Positions 7,117-18,531 of a DNA stretch of 46,342 bases are shown here, one piece after another; the first letter of the stretch is position 1; each line of letters begins with the position of its first letter. The translations under genes and the position numbers were made by a program. The stretch comes from Puniceicoccales bacterium. Its GTDB lineage: Bacteria; Verrucomicrobiota; Verrucomicrobiia; Opitutales; LL51. The stretch is from NCBI GenBank assembly GCA_031255715.1, contig JAIRRZ010000028.1, forward strand, positions 1 through 46,342, read 5' to 3'. The notes under the pieces were generated by a model. That model saw nothing but the letters and a program-made list of their open reading frames with translations, did no database searches and was not told the origin of the DNA.

Positions 7117-9759
7117 TTAAAAGGAAGCACTGAAGGAGAAATTAAATTGTATTCCTTTCTTTTGGGTATCTTTCGTACAATAAACCGGGTACCCCCAGTC
7201 CAGGCGAAGTGGAATATTCATGATAAATATACGCAACCCAAAGCCGCAATCGACGTTTAACCCATCCTTGAATGGTTGTTGACTTGAACCGACATTACCG
7301 ACTTCAAGAAATGTCGCACCGAAAAGATCCTCGAAGATGTTGATAGTGTATTCTGTGCAACCGAAAATAAAGGAATTACCTCCTAGGCTTCTGTGAAATT
7401 TATCCTTTGGAGAAATCTCGCGATATTCAAATCCACGCATCAGGTTGTCGCCGCCCAGGAAATAGCGTTCAGTAAATGGTGTGGTTCTGCCGCTGAATGG
7501 GGTGATTACGCCAATTTGCATGGATAGGGCAAGTATATGATCATATTTTTCGGAAACGGTTATCCATTTCGAAGCGCCGGCTGTTGTTTTAAATAGTTTC
7601 ACATCGCCACCGAGTCCTACCAGTTGCGTGTTGACGTTAATGAGGGATCCAAGGCGCGGGAAAATATAGTTATCGCGTGTATCACGCTCAATTGAAAATT
7701 TTATCCGAGAAGAGTTATGTCTTCCCATTTCATCTTTGAGCGGTTGTACGGCATTTTTTCCAACATTGCGAATGTTTTTACTGGTAAAATTATAGGCGAG
7801 GCGTCCTATCCATAGTTCGTAGATACGTTTGCGGAAGTAGGGTTCCAAACCGATAGCCGTTTCATCGTAGCTTGGTCCACTATAGTTGCTATCGGATTCA
7901 TGGTATTTCGTTTTATCGCCAAAAATATCGATGCCGAAAGCGAGTTCACGGTCGAATAGGTAAGGTTCTTCGAAGGAAAGTATCAATTGATGTTCTCGAG
8001 TTCCGAATTGAACACGTGCCCGGGCTTTTTGACCACTACCCTGAAAATGTGCTTTGGAACCAAAGAGGTCAAAATTTGACTGCGAGATCTCAAAGAAAAT
8101 GTACTGGTTGTTTTTTGAACTAATGGCTCCGCCTCCTTTTATATTACCAGTGTTTTTTTCTTTTACATCAATTTGAATATTTTTGTGATCCGGTTGTTCA
8201 CTGTTGGACGCTTCTAGCGCAACTGTTTCAAAAAATCCAGTATTTTTCAAGCGATTTTCGCTATTTTTCATTTTAACGTAATTGAATTTATCGCCAGGCA
8301 CAAGGGCTAATTCGCGGAGAATCACTTTGTTTTTTGTTTTATAGTTACCATTAATCAAAATAGAATTGACATAGGTCAAAGGTGATTCATGAATAGTAAA
8401 TTTAATATCGATTTTATTGTCAATAAACGTTGGCGTTTTTTCCACGGTAACGAAGGAATTAATATAGCCATTGTAGCTGTAGAAATTGCGAATTGCTTCC
8501 ATTGTATTATTGATATTTCCTGGAGAAAATGGATCACCTGATTTTATTTTTATGAGTGAAGCAATTTTGCTATCGGGATACAGCTTATTGCCTTCGAAGA
8601 GGACATTGCCTATAAAATATTTTTGACCAAGATCGGCAACAAATTCCAATGTTCCACTTGCTTTATTATGGGTACTGACAAATTCGGCACGCGTGATTTT
8701 GGCATCCAGGTAGCCTGCATTTTGCATTTCTTCGGTAATCATTGTGCGATCCGTATCGAGCAAAATATCGACAAAATAACCTTTTTTGGTAATAAATGAA
8801 AAAATTGACCACGTTTGGAGCATCATTTTTTTGCGGATGGAATCGGTGTTGATGTCGCCAAAATTGACAAAATTGATTTTTGAAATATGTATTGCTTTAC
8901 CAGGGACGATGTCAACAACAACCTTCACCTGTTTAGGATCATCCGTCTGAATGATTTTATGTTCAATCATTGGTTTAGGAAATCCCTGGATCTGATAGTA
9001 CCGGAAGATCTCTTGAGTATCATTTTTAATAAATGCTTTGTTCAGGTATTCACCGTTGTTTGTTTTTATTTCCGCTTTCAATTTTTTGTTATTAATTTTT
9101 TCGTGCGGGAACTCAGTGCTTATGATCTTTGGTCGTGTTGTTAGCGACAAGAATATATCCACTGTTCCGTCTGGATTTTGGCTAGCAGAAACGCAAATAT
9201 CTTCATAGGCATTTGTTGCGAATAGCGCATGAATTCCTTCGTCCATGGCGTAGGGATCGAATACATCGCCTTTCGATAGTCTTATACGAGAGCGGATAGA
9301 ATCTTCGTTTTTGAGAGGGCTACCATCACACGTAATGAAAAAATTTCGGATTGAACGAGGCCCCGACTCACTATTTTTAGCGTAAGAAGACAATGTAGTT
9401 TTCGGTGAAGCTTCAGGTGTTGTCGCTCCAGTATTGAATGGGGTGGAATCAGAGTGTTGTTCTTTGTTGGCATTGGGATTGCTTTCATCCGAAGGAGTCG
9501 TTACGTTTGCAAGCGGCTGTGATTCTGTTACTTCCGAATGATTGGAGCTTTTTAAACTTTCAGTGTCGTGTGTGGAAATATGATTATCTTTGGAATAATG
9601 ATCATCTTCATCAGTATTCTTTGAAGTAATGGAAGTCGTTGGGGGTTGGCGTACAAGATTCCCGTCTTCGAAGGAAATCAAATCCTCATCGGCAAAAACA
9701 CAAACATAAGCACTAAAAAAACACGCGATACAAAGGTTATGAATTCTTTTCTTTGGCAT
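7117..9759 (-). CDS. bamA: Outer-membrane protein assembly factor BamA
   Basis: An 880-residue Omp85 protein that inserts beta-barrel proteins into the outer membrane. The start chosen is ATG at 9759, which begins a basic signal peptide (P-K-K-R then a hydrophobic run ending V-C-V-F-A). A TTG three codons earlier is possible. Residues ~25-125 are a Ser/Thr/Asn/Glu-rich low-complexity linker not usual in BamA. POTRA domains follow (~130-550), then the C-terminal barrel with G-G-D-N-L-M-R-G-F-E-Y near residue ~770, the lid-lock-type V/I-R-G-F/Y region, and a final aromatic residue. The start overlaps the end of dnaB by about 20 bases, so the two are cotranscribed. BamA before Skp/LpxD, the usual neighbours, is not seen here. 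Confidence 0.93.
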   Translation of the reverse strand: MPKKRIHNLCIACFFSAYVCVFADEDLISFEDGNLVRQPPTTSITSKNTDEDDHYSKDNHISTHDTESLKSSNHSEVTESQPLANVTTPSDESNPNANKEQHSDSTPFNTGATTPEASPKTTLSSYAKNSESGPRSIRNFFITCDGSPLKNEDSIRSRIRLSKGDVFDPYAMDEGIHALFATNAYEDICVSASQNPDGTVDIFLSLTTRPKIISTEFPHEKINNKKLKAEIKTNNGEYLNKAFIKNDTQEIFRYYQIQGFPKPMIEHKIIQTDDPKQVKVVVDIVPGKAIHISKINFVNFGDINTDSIRKKMMLQTWSIFSFITKKGYFVDILLDTDRTMITEEMQNAGYLDAKITRAEFVSTHNKASGTLEFVADLGQKYFIGNVLFEGNKLYPDSKIASLIKIKSGDPFSPGNINNTMEAIRNFYSYNGYINSFVTVEKTPTFIDNKIDIKFTIHESPLTYVNSILINGNYKTKNKVILRELALVPGDKFNYVKMKNSENRLKNTGFFETVALEASNSEQPDHKNIQIDVKEKNTGNIKGGGAISSKNNQYIFFEISQSNFDLFGSKAHFQGSGQKARARVQFGTREHQLILSFEEPYLFDRELAFGIDIFGDKTKYHESDSNYSGPSYDETAIGLEPYFRKRIYELWIGRLAYNFTSKNIRNVGKNAVQPLKDEMGRHNSSRIKFSIERDTRDNYIFPRLGSLINVNTQLVGLGGDVKLFKTTAGASKWITVSEKYDHILALSMQIGVITPFSGRTTPFTERYFLGGDNLMRGFEYREISPKDKFHRSLGGNSFIFGCTEYTINIFEDLFGATFLEVGNVGSSQQPFKDGLNVDCGFGLRIFIMNIPLRLDWGYPVYCTKDTQKKGIQFNFSFSASF

Positions 9760-11104
9760 AATTTTCAAATCGAGTTAAACTTTTTTTAAAGGATAGGGGG
9801 ACGATTCCGATGGGACCATTGCGCTGTTTTGCAATAATTAAATCCCGTGGAACAATATCAAGTGTAACTTCCCGATCATCGTCGCTATCTTTACACTTCG
9901 ATAGCATCAAGACTACATCCGCATCCTGTTCAATTGCTCCCGATTCGCGCAAATCAGATAGCCGTGGCTGGCGTTTTTCTTTCTCGGATTCGCGGTTGAG
10001 CTGGCTCAAAACGATTACTGGCAACGATAATTCTCTGGCCATTGCTTTGATGCCGCGGGAAATTTCAGAAATTTGTTGTTCTCGAGGTACTTTGGGGTCA
10101 CGACTCAGGAGAAGTTGCAAGTAATCAATAACAATCAATCCCAGTTTGTGTTTATTACACATACGCCGAGCTTTGGCACGCATTTCGGTGACTGATATTC
10201 CGCTAGATTCATCTATCCAAAGAGGGATTGTTTTCAGTTTACTTGCAGTAGCACTCACATTTTCAAGTTCCGCTCTAGGAGCAAATCCATTGCGCAATTT
10301 GGTCATATCAACGCCGGAACGGCTACATAGCATACGCATGGCCAATTGTTCCGCTGACATTTCTAAGCTGAAAAATAGGGTAGGAACCGGGGATGTTTTT
10401 GAAGTGGTCACATTTTCGGTAATATTGAGTGCAAAACTTGTTTTCCCCATGGAAGGACGTGCTGCGACAACAATCATTTCCCCCGAATGAAATCCATAGG
10501 TTAGTTTGTCAAGATCAATAAAACCAGACGCAATACCAGTAACTTCACCGCGATGTTTATGCATGTGATTAATGAGCGTTACGGCATCATCGATTAACCT
10601 TTTAATGGGAATAATGGTATCTGAAATTCGATTTCCTGAAATGGCAAGGATCGATTTCTCCACATCATCGAGAAATTGTTTCACATCATCAACGCCGGTG
10701 TAGGCCTTTTCAATGCTTATGGTTGCGGTGGCAATAATTTTTCGGATGAGATCGAGATCTCTTATGCGCTCGATGTAATATTTTAAATGCGCAGGGGTAT
10801 CGATACGATTGGCAATGGCATTGATATATTCGTGACCACCTACTTTTTCTAATTCGCCGCGGGCAGCGAGTTTTTCTGCGACAATTAGCTCGTTTGTTGC
10901 TGTATTGGTAGTGTAAAGTTCTAGGAGGGTGTTGTAGATCAGGCCATGGGCTGGAAGATAGAAAGAATTGGGTGTAATTTTTTCTTGAATGCAACTTGCG
11001 ATGCTATCCTGGCCGCCATCGATAATGCATCCCGCAAGGAGGGCCTGCTCGCATTCTGTGCTAAAAGGAGGTACCCGACGAATGTTCTGCTTCGCTTCAA
11101 TCAC
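9737..11104 (-). CDS. dnaB: Replicative DNA helicase DnaB
   Basis: A 455-residue hexameric helicase that unwinds DNA at the replication fork. The N-terminal domain (~residues 10-115) leads to the RecA-like core. Walker A is A-R-P-S-M-G-K-T-S-F near residues 211-220. Walker B is around V-I-D-Y-L-Q-L-L, and Q-L-N-R-E-S-E-K with R-Q-P-R-L-S-D-L-R-E-S-G-A-I-E-Q-D-A-D completes the DnaB signature. The start is GTG at 11104; no strong ribosome site precedes it. A small inverted repeat (TTGCCA/TGGCAA) lies just upstream at about 11127-11148. The end overlaps bamA. A DUF721/DciA-like protein, a known DnaB loader type, is encoded at 23.6 kb. Confidence 0.95.
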   Translation of the reverse strand: MIEAKQNIRRVPPFSTECEQALLAGCIIDGGQDSIASCIQEKITPNSFYLPAHGLIYNTLLELYTTNTATNELIVAEKLAARGELEKVGGHEYINAIANRIDTPAHLKYYIERIRDLDLIRKIIATATISIEKAYTGVDDVKQFLDDVEKSILAISGNRISDTIIPIKRLIDDAVTLINHMHKHRGEVTGIASGFIDLDKLTYGFHSGEMIVVAARPSMGKTSFALNITENVTTSKTSPVPTLFFSLEMSAEQLAMRMLCSRSGVDMTKLRNGFAPRAELENVSATASKLKTIPLWIDESSGISVTEMRAKARRMCNKHKLGLIVIDYLQLLLSRDPKVPREQQISEISRGIKAMARELSLPVIVLSQLNRESEKEKRQPRLSDLRESGAIEQDADVVLMLSKCKDSDDDREVTLDIVPRDLIIAKQRNGPIGIVPLSFKKSLTRFENYAKEKNS

Positions 11105-11237
11105 AAATATTCATCACTAAAATTTGCCAAACAATTTCATTGGCAAGCATAAACTTTGTTAAAAAGTGCGAAAGTTGTTTTATAGGTTTTGAATTGTTGC
11201 GTAAAATTGCGGAAAATTCCTTCGCCCTGTTGCATAA

Positions 11238-11323
11238 GGCCCACGCGGCTACGCCGCGTGGGCCTCGATTTGAGCTCAGGAGGCTGTACCTCCTGGAGGA
11301 GTCTAGGGGAAAAGATTCCCCCT
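11238..11323 (-). other. Three tandem hairpins behind groEL, one GC-rich and perfect
   Basis: Directly after the groEL stop come three inverted repeats. AGGGGAA/TTCCCCCT lies at 11305-11323 and CAGGAGG/CCTCCTG at 11277-11295. The third is a perfect 12-bp GC-rich stem, GGCCCACGCGGC (11238-11249) with GCCGCGTGGGCC (11253-11264), around a 3-base loop. No T run follows on either strand. They may protect the mRNA 3' end or block read-through into dnaB. The GC-rich stem stands out in this AT-rich DNA. Confidence 0.6.
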
Positions 11324-11329
11324 GTTATG

Positions 11330-12985
<1,656 letters not shown>

Positions 12986-12999
12986 TTAAGGGTTAGACA

Positions 13000-13293
13000 T
13001 TATTTAAACACAGCGAGAAGGTCATCCTGTCTTATGAGCATAAAGACTTGGCCATCGCATTTAACTTCAGTGCCACCGTATTTGCTGATCAGGACCTTAT
13101 CGCCGACGGCAACATCAAATCCGAGACGCTTGCCGTCATCATCGCGCTTACCAGTCCCAAGGGCAATTACGGTTGCCTCCTGAGATTTTTCTTTAGCGGC
13201 GTCGGGAATAATGATACCGCCTTTGACCTGTTCCTTTTCCTCGATTTGTTTAACGAGGAGACGATCTCCTAAGGGTTGAATATTTGTACTCAT
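13000..13293 (-). CDS. groS: Co-chaperonin GroES
   Basis: A 97-residue GroES that caps the GroEL ring. The N-terminus ([11 protein letters not shown]) and the mobile-loop region ([16 protein letters not shown]) are typical. The gene lies between dnaK (81 bases upstream) and groL (downstream), all on the minus strand. A TATAAT on the minus strand at 13352-13357 could be a -10 of its own promoter, but no matching -35 is visible. The three chaperone genes may also be read together from the dnaK promoter. Confidence 0.96.
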   Translation of the reverse strand: MSTNIQPLGDRLLVKQIEEKEQVKGGIIIPDAAKEKSQEATVIALGTGKRDDDGKRLGFDVAVGDKVLISKYGGTEVKCDGQVFMLIRQDDLLAVFK

Positions 13294-13374
13294 AATTAAT
13301 TCATCATTAAGGGTTAAAAATTTACAAACTCATCCCATACCCATTCCATTTATTATATTTTCATCATAGCAACA

Positions 13375-15294
13375 TTATTTCTTTTCGTCATCGACAACTT
13401 CAAAATTAGCATCAACTACATTGTCGTCGGATTTTTTATTTCCCGGCTGTGGTTGTGGACCACTTTGAGGATTGCTTTGGACATTTTTGTATAGCTCCTG
13501 GGCTAGATCTTGGAAAACTTTGGTTAAATTCTCTGTAGCAGATTTCATTTCTTCCGAGGAAGCGTCGCTATTTTCGAAGACTTTTTTAGCGGTAGCGATA
13601 GCTTCTTCCATTTTTTTTCGATCCGATTCCTGTAGCTTATCACCGGTTTCTTTGAGTTGTTTTTCCGTTTGATAGACCATGGTATCCAGGTGGTTGCGGG
13701 CTTCAATTTTTTCCTTTGCTTTTTTGTCGGAGTCGGCAAATTGCTCCGCTTCCTTACGGAATTTTTCAACCTCTTCTTCGGAAAGACCGGAGGCACCGGT
13801 GATCGTAATTTTCTGGTTTTTGCCGCTGCCGAGGTCTTTTGCGGTAACGCTGAGGATACCGTTGGCATTAATGTCAAAGGTGACCTCGATTTGTGGGAGT
13901 CCGCGGGGCGCGATGGGGATACCGTCCAGGCGAAAGATGCCGAGGGTTTTATTTTGAATAGCGAGGGGGCGTTCACCTTGGAGGACCTTAATATCGACAG
14001 CCGTTTGGTTATCGGCATAGGTGGAAAAGATTTGCGTTTTTTGGGTAGGAATGGTTGTGTTGCGTTCAATCATGGGTGTTGAAGCACCGCCGGCGGTTTC
14101 GATGCCAAGGGTAAGTGGGGTGACGTCGAGCAGTAAAACATCGGTTACTTCTCCTTTAAGGACACCGCCCTGGATAGCCGCACCGACGGCGACGACTTCA
14201 TCCGGATTAACGCCCTGGTGGGGTTCTTTTCCGGCGATATCGTGGGCAACTTCGACAACCTTTGGAGAGCGGGTCATACCGCCGACGAGAACCAATTCAT
14301 CGATATCCTTTGAGGTCCAGCCAGCATCTCTAAAACAGGCATTACACGGTTGAATGGTTCGCTGATAGAGAGAATCGCAAATTTTTTCCAGCTGGGAACG
14401 GGAGAGTGTAACATTGAGGTGTTTAGGACCGGAAGCATCGGCAGTGATAAAGGGCAAATTAATTTCCGTTTGCTGAGCGGATGAGAGGGCAATTTTAGCC
14501 TTTTCTGCTTCTTCTTTAAGACGTTGATGGGCAATGGAGTCGTTGCGTAGGTCGATACCATTTTCCCGTTTAAAGGTATCGGCAAGCCAATCGATGACGG
14601 CTTTATCCCAGTCGTCTCCACCGAGGAGCGTGTCCCCATTGGTTGCCTTAACTTCAAAGACACCGTCGCCGATTTCGAGGACAGAGATATCGAATGTGCC
14701 GCCACCGAGGTCATAAACAGCGATTTTCTTTTCACCTTTTTTATCGAGGCCGTAGGCAAGGGAAGCGGCGGTTGGTTCATTGATAATGCGGAGGACTTCC
14801 AAGCCAGCGATGGTGCCAGCATCCTTAGTAGCTTGGCGCTGGGAATCGTTGAAATAGGCGGGAACGGTAATGACAGCCTGGGTAATTTTTTCGCCGAGGT
14901 AGGCTTCCGCATCGGCTTTTAATTTGGCAAGGATCATGGATGATATTTGTTCCGGAGAGAAAATTTCTGTTTTACCGCCGACTTGGCATTGGACAGCGGC
15001 GTCGCCATTTTTTCCCGGAACGACTTTGTAGGGCAAATTGCCAAGAATATTTTTAATTTCATCGTACCTATGGCCGATGAGACGTTTAGCGGAGAAGATC
15101 GTGTTTTCTGGGTTAGTAATTGCTTGACGTTTGGCGGCTTGGCCGACGAGGCGGTCACCATTTTTAGAGAAGGCGACGATGGAGGGGGTTGTGCGAGCGC
15201 CCTCGGAGTTGGGGATAACGACGGCCTGGCCGCCTTCCATAATAGCCATGCACGAATTGGTCGTGCCGAGATCAATACCTAAAACTTTTGCCAT
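13375..15294 (-). CDS. dnaK: Chaperone DnaK (Hsp70)
   Basis: A 639-residue Hsp70 that binds unfolded peptides using ATP. The start is ATG at 15294, with AAGGAAA just upstream; the open frame runs 46 codons further up, but those residues are not Hsp70-like. The ATPase domain shows [10 protein letters not shown] at the start and [12 protein letters not shown] near residue 195. The C-terminus ends with E-V-V-D-D plus a short Lys tail, the usual EEVD-like ending. No dnaJ or grpE is next to it. Its leader is about 100 bases from a sigma-54-type promoter at 15408-15423. That control would be unusual for a main heat-shock gene. Confidence 0.97.
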   Translation of the reverse strand: MAKVLGIDLGTTNSCMAIMEGGQAVVIPNSEGARTTPSIVAFSKNGDRLVGQAAKRQAITNPENTIFSAKRLIGHRYDEIKNILGNLPYKVVPGKNGDAAVQCQVGGKTEIFSPEQISSMILAKLKADAEAYLGEKITQAVITVPAYFNDSQRQATKDAGTIAGLEVLRIINEPTAASLAYGLDKKGEKKIAVYDLGGGTFDISVLEIGDGVFEVKATNGDTLLGGDDWDKAVIDWLADTFKRENGIDLRNDSIAHQRLKEEAEKAKIALSSAQQTEINLPFITADASGPKHLNVTLSRSQLEKICDSLYQRTIQPCNACFRDAGWTSKDIDELVLVGGMTRSPKVVEVAHDIAGKEPHQGVNPDEVVAVGAAIQGGVLKGEVTDVLLLDVTPLTLGIETAGGASTPMIERNTTIPTQKTQIFSTYADNQTAVDIKVLQGERPLAIQNKTLGIFRLDGIPIAPRGLPQIEVTFDINANGILSVTAKDLGSGKNQKITITGASGLSEEEVEKFRKEAEQFADSDKKAKEKIEARNHLDTMVYQTEKQLKETGDKLQESDRKKMEEAIATAKKVFENSDASSEEMKSATENLTKVFQDLAQELYKNVQSNPQSGPQPQPGNKKSDDNVVDANFEVVDDEKK

Positions 15295-15407
15295 AATAAT
15301 TTCCTTTTCTTTAAACTGTTTTCGATTCAATTCATTCCAATCACCGGCTATTTGAAAGATTTTCTTTTCGCACAGCCATGTGCCGAAACATTCTATAAAT
15401 ATAGTAT

Positions 15408-15423
15408 AGCAATTTTCGTGCCA
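15408..15423 (-). promoter_or_regulatory. Sigma-54 (RpoN)-type promoter of dnaK
   Basis: On the minus strand the sequence is TGGCACG-AAAA-TTGCT, an exact match to the -24/-12 consensus TGGCACG-N4-TTGCW. The start of transcription would be near 15396, giving a leader of about 100 bases before the dnaK ATG. An overlapping vegetative promoter is possible (TTGCAT, 18-base spacer, TATACT), so the region could serve either or both sigma factors. No enhancer-binding regulator is encoded in the window. Confidence 0.55.
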
Positions 15424-15430
15424 AGAATGC

Positions 15431-15470
15431 AAAAATAAAGAAAAAAGATACAGAAAATTTTCTGTATCTT
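15431..15470 (-). terminator. Terminator hairpin upstream of the dnaK promoter
   Basis: AAGATACAGA (15445-15454) pairs with TCTGTATCTT (15461-15470) around a short A/T loop. On the minus strand the stem is followed by TTTTCTTTATTTTT. It would shield the dnaK promoter from transcription coming from 15.5-17 kb. Confidence 0.7.
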
Positions 15471-15863
15471 ATCATACGAGTTTAAGAACTTGAATTTATT
15501 CGTTGGAACCGAAATAGTGTACAACCCTTGAAGGGGCATTTAGGGTAGTGGCAAGAGGTTTGGTACTTGAAGAAAAGCTTTTTGCTCGGAGAAGTTTGGA
15601 TTGATCGCGTTGAGTTGATTGCGTTTGGGGCAAAATGTGAACTTTGAAAAAATTTTTCAATGGTTTTTCTGGAATAAAAGTTCTTGGACTTCAGCTTGAA
15701 ATGTCTTATAGAAAACGATCTGATGTGCCAAAGATGTTGCCGGGTAAAATTTCCCTTCATTCGGAACGGTAACGGACGAATCCGGAATAGTAGCAAAGAA
15801 TACCCACATCGGTGGTAGATAAAGCTTTATTTGGACCAGTGAATCTAATGAGTAAAAGCGATG
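15471..15863 (-). pseudogene. Likely decayed gene, one frame with two stops
   Basis: One minus-strand frame reads as natural protein across the region but is cut twice. The first part starts M-W-V-F-F-A-T-I-P-D-S-S-V at 15809 (open from 15863) and meets TGA at 15657-15659. The second part (K-I-F-S-K-F-T-F-C-P-K-R-N-Q) runs to TAA at 15540-15542. A third part (M-P-L-Q-G-L-Y-T-I-S-V-P) follows in the same frame up to the terminator. A competing 104-codon frame at 15482-15796 is Ser/Lys/Arg/Phe-rich and looks like a shadow. No family is recognised. The rest of the stretch to 16014 is AT-rich with nothing seen. Confidence 0.4.
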
Positions 15864-16014
15864 TCAGTAAACTAGTGGATATTTTTTTGATTGGTACTTT
15901 TTGTTTCACATTTAAAAATCGTGAAGTATGTAATAAATGTTAATAAAAATATACAAAAATATTATTTTTGTTGTCTGGATTTATTACAAGACCAAAAAAT
16001 ATTTAAATCTAACG

Positions 16015-17061
16015 TTAAGATTTCTTTTCTTGAAATGCAATTTTGATAAAATTTGGTGTGGCAATATATTGCGGAAATTGACCGCTGGGAAATCGCGTGG
16101 GATTTTGCGATAAGTTTATAGAGGAAGCGACTACTTGCTTGTCTGCCCGTTCCATCGTGCTTGAAAACCGCGCTAACAGCGTTTCCAAAGTAAGAGACAT
16201 GTCTCTGTCTAAGCTGATGTTTAGCGGATTCTGCCTTTTGAAAGCTGCAAAATTGAATCCGTTGATTACAATACCGTTTTCCATGGCGTAAAATAGAAAC
16301 ATGCCAGGTTGAAAAAGGTCTTGAAGCGAATTAAAGGGAGGGTTTCCTGGGAGATTGAGTTGCAAATGAATGAGTTTTTTGAAAAAGGGTGAGAAGTCCT
16401 GGACATGAATCCGCCTTCCCCCGCCGAAATATTCATCATGAAGTGTTTGTAATTGCTCATGCAATGTTTTGATGTTCTGTTGGCTATTTCCGTCAAATTC
16501 TGATTTTAGAAAAGCGACATATTGAATAACTTTCAGGATAAAGGTTTCTAAAGCTTCCGTGCATTTTTGCAATTTTTTTCGTGATAAATTCTCTGGATTC
16601 TGCATTGCTTGAGCCAAGTAATCCCTTGAATCGTTGCATTCTAAAACTTTCAAAATATCGATTTCGTCCAATAGAAGGTCTTTCCGAGGAATTATTCCCT
16701 TGAAAAACGTATACGTTATCCCAGAAGTTGTGTCTTGTGTCATCAACAAATTGGGGTTCATCGACCAATCGGTTATCAACTGATTGGTATTCACCCAATT
16801 GGGATTTATCACTAGATCGGCTATCAACGAATCGGCCTTTTTGTATTTCTCGCATTTTTTCAGTATTTTTTCGATAAGTTGCTTATGGAGTTCGAGGTTA
16901 ATGTTTTTGTGGATTACAGGAGAATAGATCGTTGCAGCGGGAATATCATCGTAGGCATCTGCGACCGCTATCACTTCCGTACCCGACAGATAATTCCCTT
17001 GAAATCCTATATTTAAAAATACCCATGAACCTAGTAGCAATTTGTTCTGAATATATCGCAT
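16015..17061 (-). CDS. Secreted protein of unknown function
   Basis: A 348-residue protein with a basic start and a hydrophobic stretch (L-L-L-G-S-W-V-F-L-N-I-G-F), a weak signal peptide. Residues ~75-110 hold two degenerate 16-residue repeats (S-L-I-A-D-L-V-I-N-P-N-W and Q-L-I-T-D-W-S-M-N-P-N-L). The rest is mixed helix with one Gly-rich point (F-G-G-G-R-R). It lies 57 bases after sufB on the same strand, so it could be read with the suf genes, but nothing in it suggests Fe-S work. I recognise no family. The lineage-specific character fits a host-interaction or envelope protein, which is a guess. Confidence 0.65.
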   Translation of the reverse strand: MRYIQNKLLLGSWVFLNIGFQGNYLSGTEVIAVADAYDDIPAATIYSPVIHKNINLELHKQLIEKILKKCEKYKKADSLIADLVINPNWVNTNQLITDWSMNPNLLMTQDTTSGITYTFFKGIIPRKDLLLDEIDILKVLECNDSRDYLAQAMQNPENLSRKKLQKCTEALETFILKVIQYVAFLKSEFDGNSQQNIKTLHEQLQTLHDEYFGGGRRIHVQDFSPFFKKLIHLQLNLPGNPPFNSLQDLFQPGMFLFYAMENGIVINGFNFAAFKRQNPLNISLDRDMSLTLETLLARFSSTMERADKQVVASSINLSQNPTRFPSGQFPQYIATPNFIKIAFQEKKS

Positions 17062-17118
17062 GTGTTCAGAAATACATATTTTTTTGTAAATTTCAAGAAA
17101 ATATAAAATAATATTATA

Positions 17119-18531
17119 TTATTTTTGATTTTTAGGATTCATTTCAAGGTCGATGAGACGCTTCAGTTCGACACTGTATTCGATAGGAAATTCCTGAATG
17201 AGTTCGTTGACAAAACCGTTAACACATAGACTTATCGCTTGTCCCTGGGAAATACCGCGTTGCTGGAGATAGTAGAGTCGCTCTTCATCGATTTTTGAAA
17301 CACTTGCTTCGTGTTGAACCCTATTTTGATTTCCGTAAACCGTGATTTTAGGGTAGGTATCGCTTCGGCTGAAATGGTCGATCAGGAGCGCATCGCACTG
17401 CGTATTGTTGTTGCAATCTTTTAGATTTTTTTTGATGTGAATCACTCCCCTGTAGGACGCTAATCCATTACCCTTTGAGATTGATTTTGAAACAATATTA
17501 GAAGTCGTATTGCGGGCGAGATGAATCATTTTAGCACCCGTGATTTGAGTTTGATTATCCGATGCGAGGGCTATGGAGAGAACTTCGCCGCGAGATTTTT
17601 CTCCGGCTAGTAGAATGGCGGGATATTTTACGGTAAGTTTAGATCCAATATTGCAATCAATCCAGCGAATTTCAGCATTTTCGTGGGCGATACTCCGCTT
17701 TGTAACGAGATTATAGACATTATTGGACCAGTTTTGAACCGTAATATATTGAATTTTCGCGTTTTTTAGAGCAATGAGCTCAACGACGGCAGAATGGAGT
17801 GTCGCTGTTTCAAAACGGGGAGCCGTACAACCTTCCATATAGGTCATTTCGGCATCTTCATCGACGACAATGAGCGTACGTTCGAATTGACCAAAATTCT
17901 GTGTATTAATACGAAAATATGCCTGCAATGGTTGCTTGATTTTGACCCCTTTTGGAACATAAATAAAACTGCCGCCGCTGAAAACAGCGCTGTTCAATGC
18001 GCTAAACTTATTATCGCCGATTGGAACGATAGAAGCGAAATATTTTTTGAAAATTTCTGGATATTTTTTGAGGCCAATAGCCGAGTCAACAAAGATGACA
18101 CCTTTTTTAGAGAGAGAGTCTTGGATGCGATTATAGGCGGCCTCACTGTCGAATTGAGCCTCAATGCCGGCAAGGAATTTACGTTCATGATCAGGAATGC
18201 CGAGGCGGTCAAATGTCGTTTTAATTTCAGCGGGAACATCATCCCAGGAACGTTGAGGAGCTTGATTGTTTGCAAGGTAGTAGCGAATTTTGTCAAAATT
18301 AAGATCGTCGGCGATGTGGGCTTTGAGGATTTTGGGTATTGGCATTGCCAGAAAAGTTTCGAGGGCTTGTAGGCGAAAGGTTCGCAACCACTGATCTTCA
18401 TCTTTGGCAGCACTAATGTACCTTATAGTGTCGTGATTCAAGCCGATTCCTGCGTCGAAAGAGTAGGGCATATCGAAGTGGAAGTCGGAATGTTCCACAT
18501 TGCTGGGAAAAGCAATGGGCGATGGAGTCAT
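17119..18531 (-). CDS. sufB: Fe-S cluster scaffold SufB
   Basis: A 470-residue SufB, the scaffold on which the SufBCD complex builds Fe-S clusters in the cytoplasm. Typical features are the N-terminal F-x-F-D-M-P region, the central beta-helix with Y-M-E-G-C-T-A-P (the cysteine-containing stretch), [15 protein letters not shown], and the C-terminal R-G-I-S-Q-G-Q-A. Length is normal. The ATG at 18531 overlaps the sufC stop by 4 bases (ATGA), so translation is coupled. The order sufC-sufB, with sufB second, differs from sufBCDS, and no sufD or sufS lies nearby. Those partners must be elsewhere or absent. Confidence 0.95.
   Translation of the reverse strand: MTPSPIAFPSNVEHSDFHFDMPYSFDAGIGLNHDTIRYISAAKDEDQWLRTFRLQALETFLAMPIPKILKAHIADDLNFDKIRYYLANNQAPQRSWDDVPAEIKTTFDRLGIPDHERKFLAGIEAQFDSEAAYNRIQDSLSKKGVIFVDSAIGLKKYPEIFKKYFASIVPIGDNKFSALNSAVFSGGSFIYVPKGVKIKQPLQAYFRINTQNFGQFERTLIVVDEDAEMTYMEGCTAPRFETATLHSAVVELIALKNAKIQYITVQNWSNNVYNLVTKRSIAHENAEIRWIDCNIGSKLTVKYPAILLAGEKSRGEVLSIALASDNQTQITGAKMIHLARNTTSNIVSKSISKGNGLASYRGVIHIKKNLKDCNNNTQCDALLIDHFSRSDTYPKITVYGNQNRVQHEASVSKIDEERLYYLQQRGISQGQAISLCVNGFVNELIQEFPIEYSVELKRLIDLEMNPKNQK

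Noticed and set aside
13294-13374. CIRCE (HrcA) operator before groES
   Set aside because: The TTAGCACTC-N9-GAGTGCTAA repeat is not present between dnaK and groES.
15482-15796. 104-codon minus-strand frame as a gene
   Set aside because: It is Ser, Lys, Arg and Phe rich, reads unlike a folded protein, and competes with a more natural but interrupted frame.
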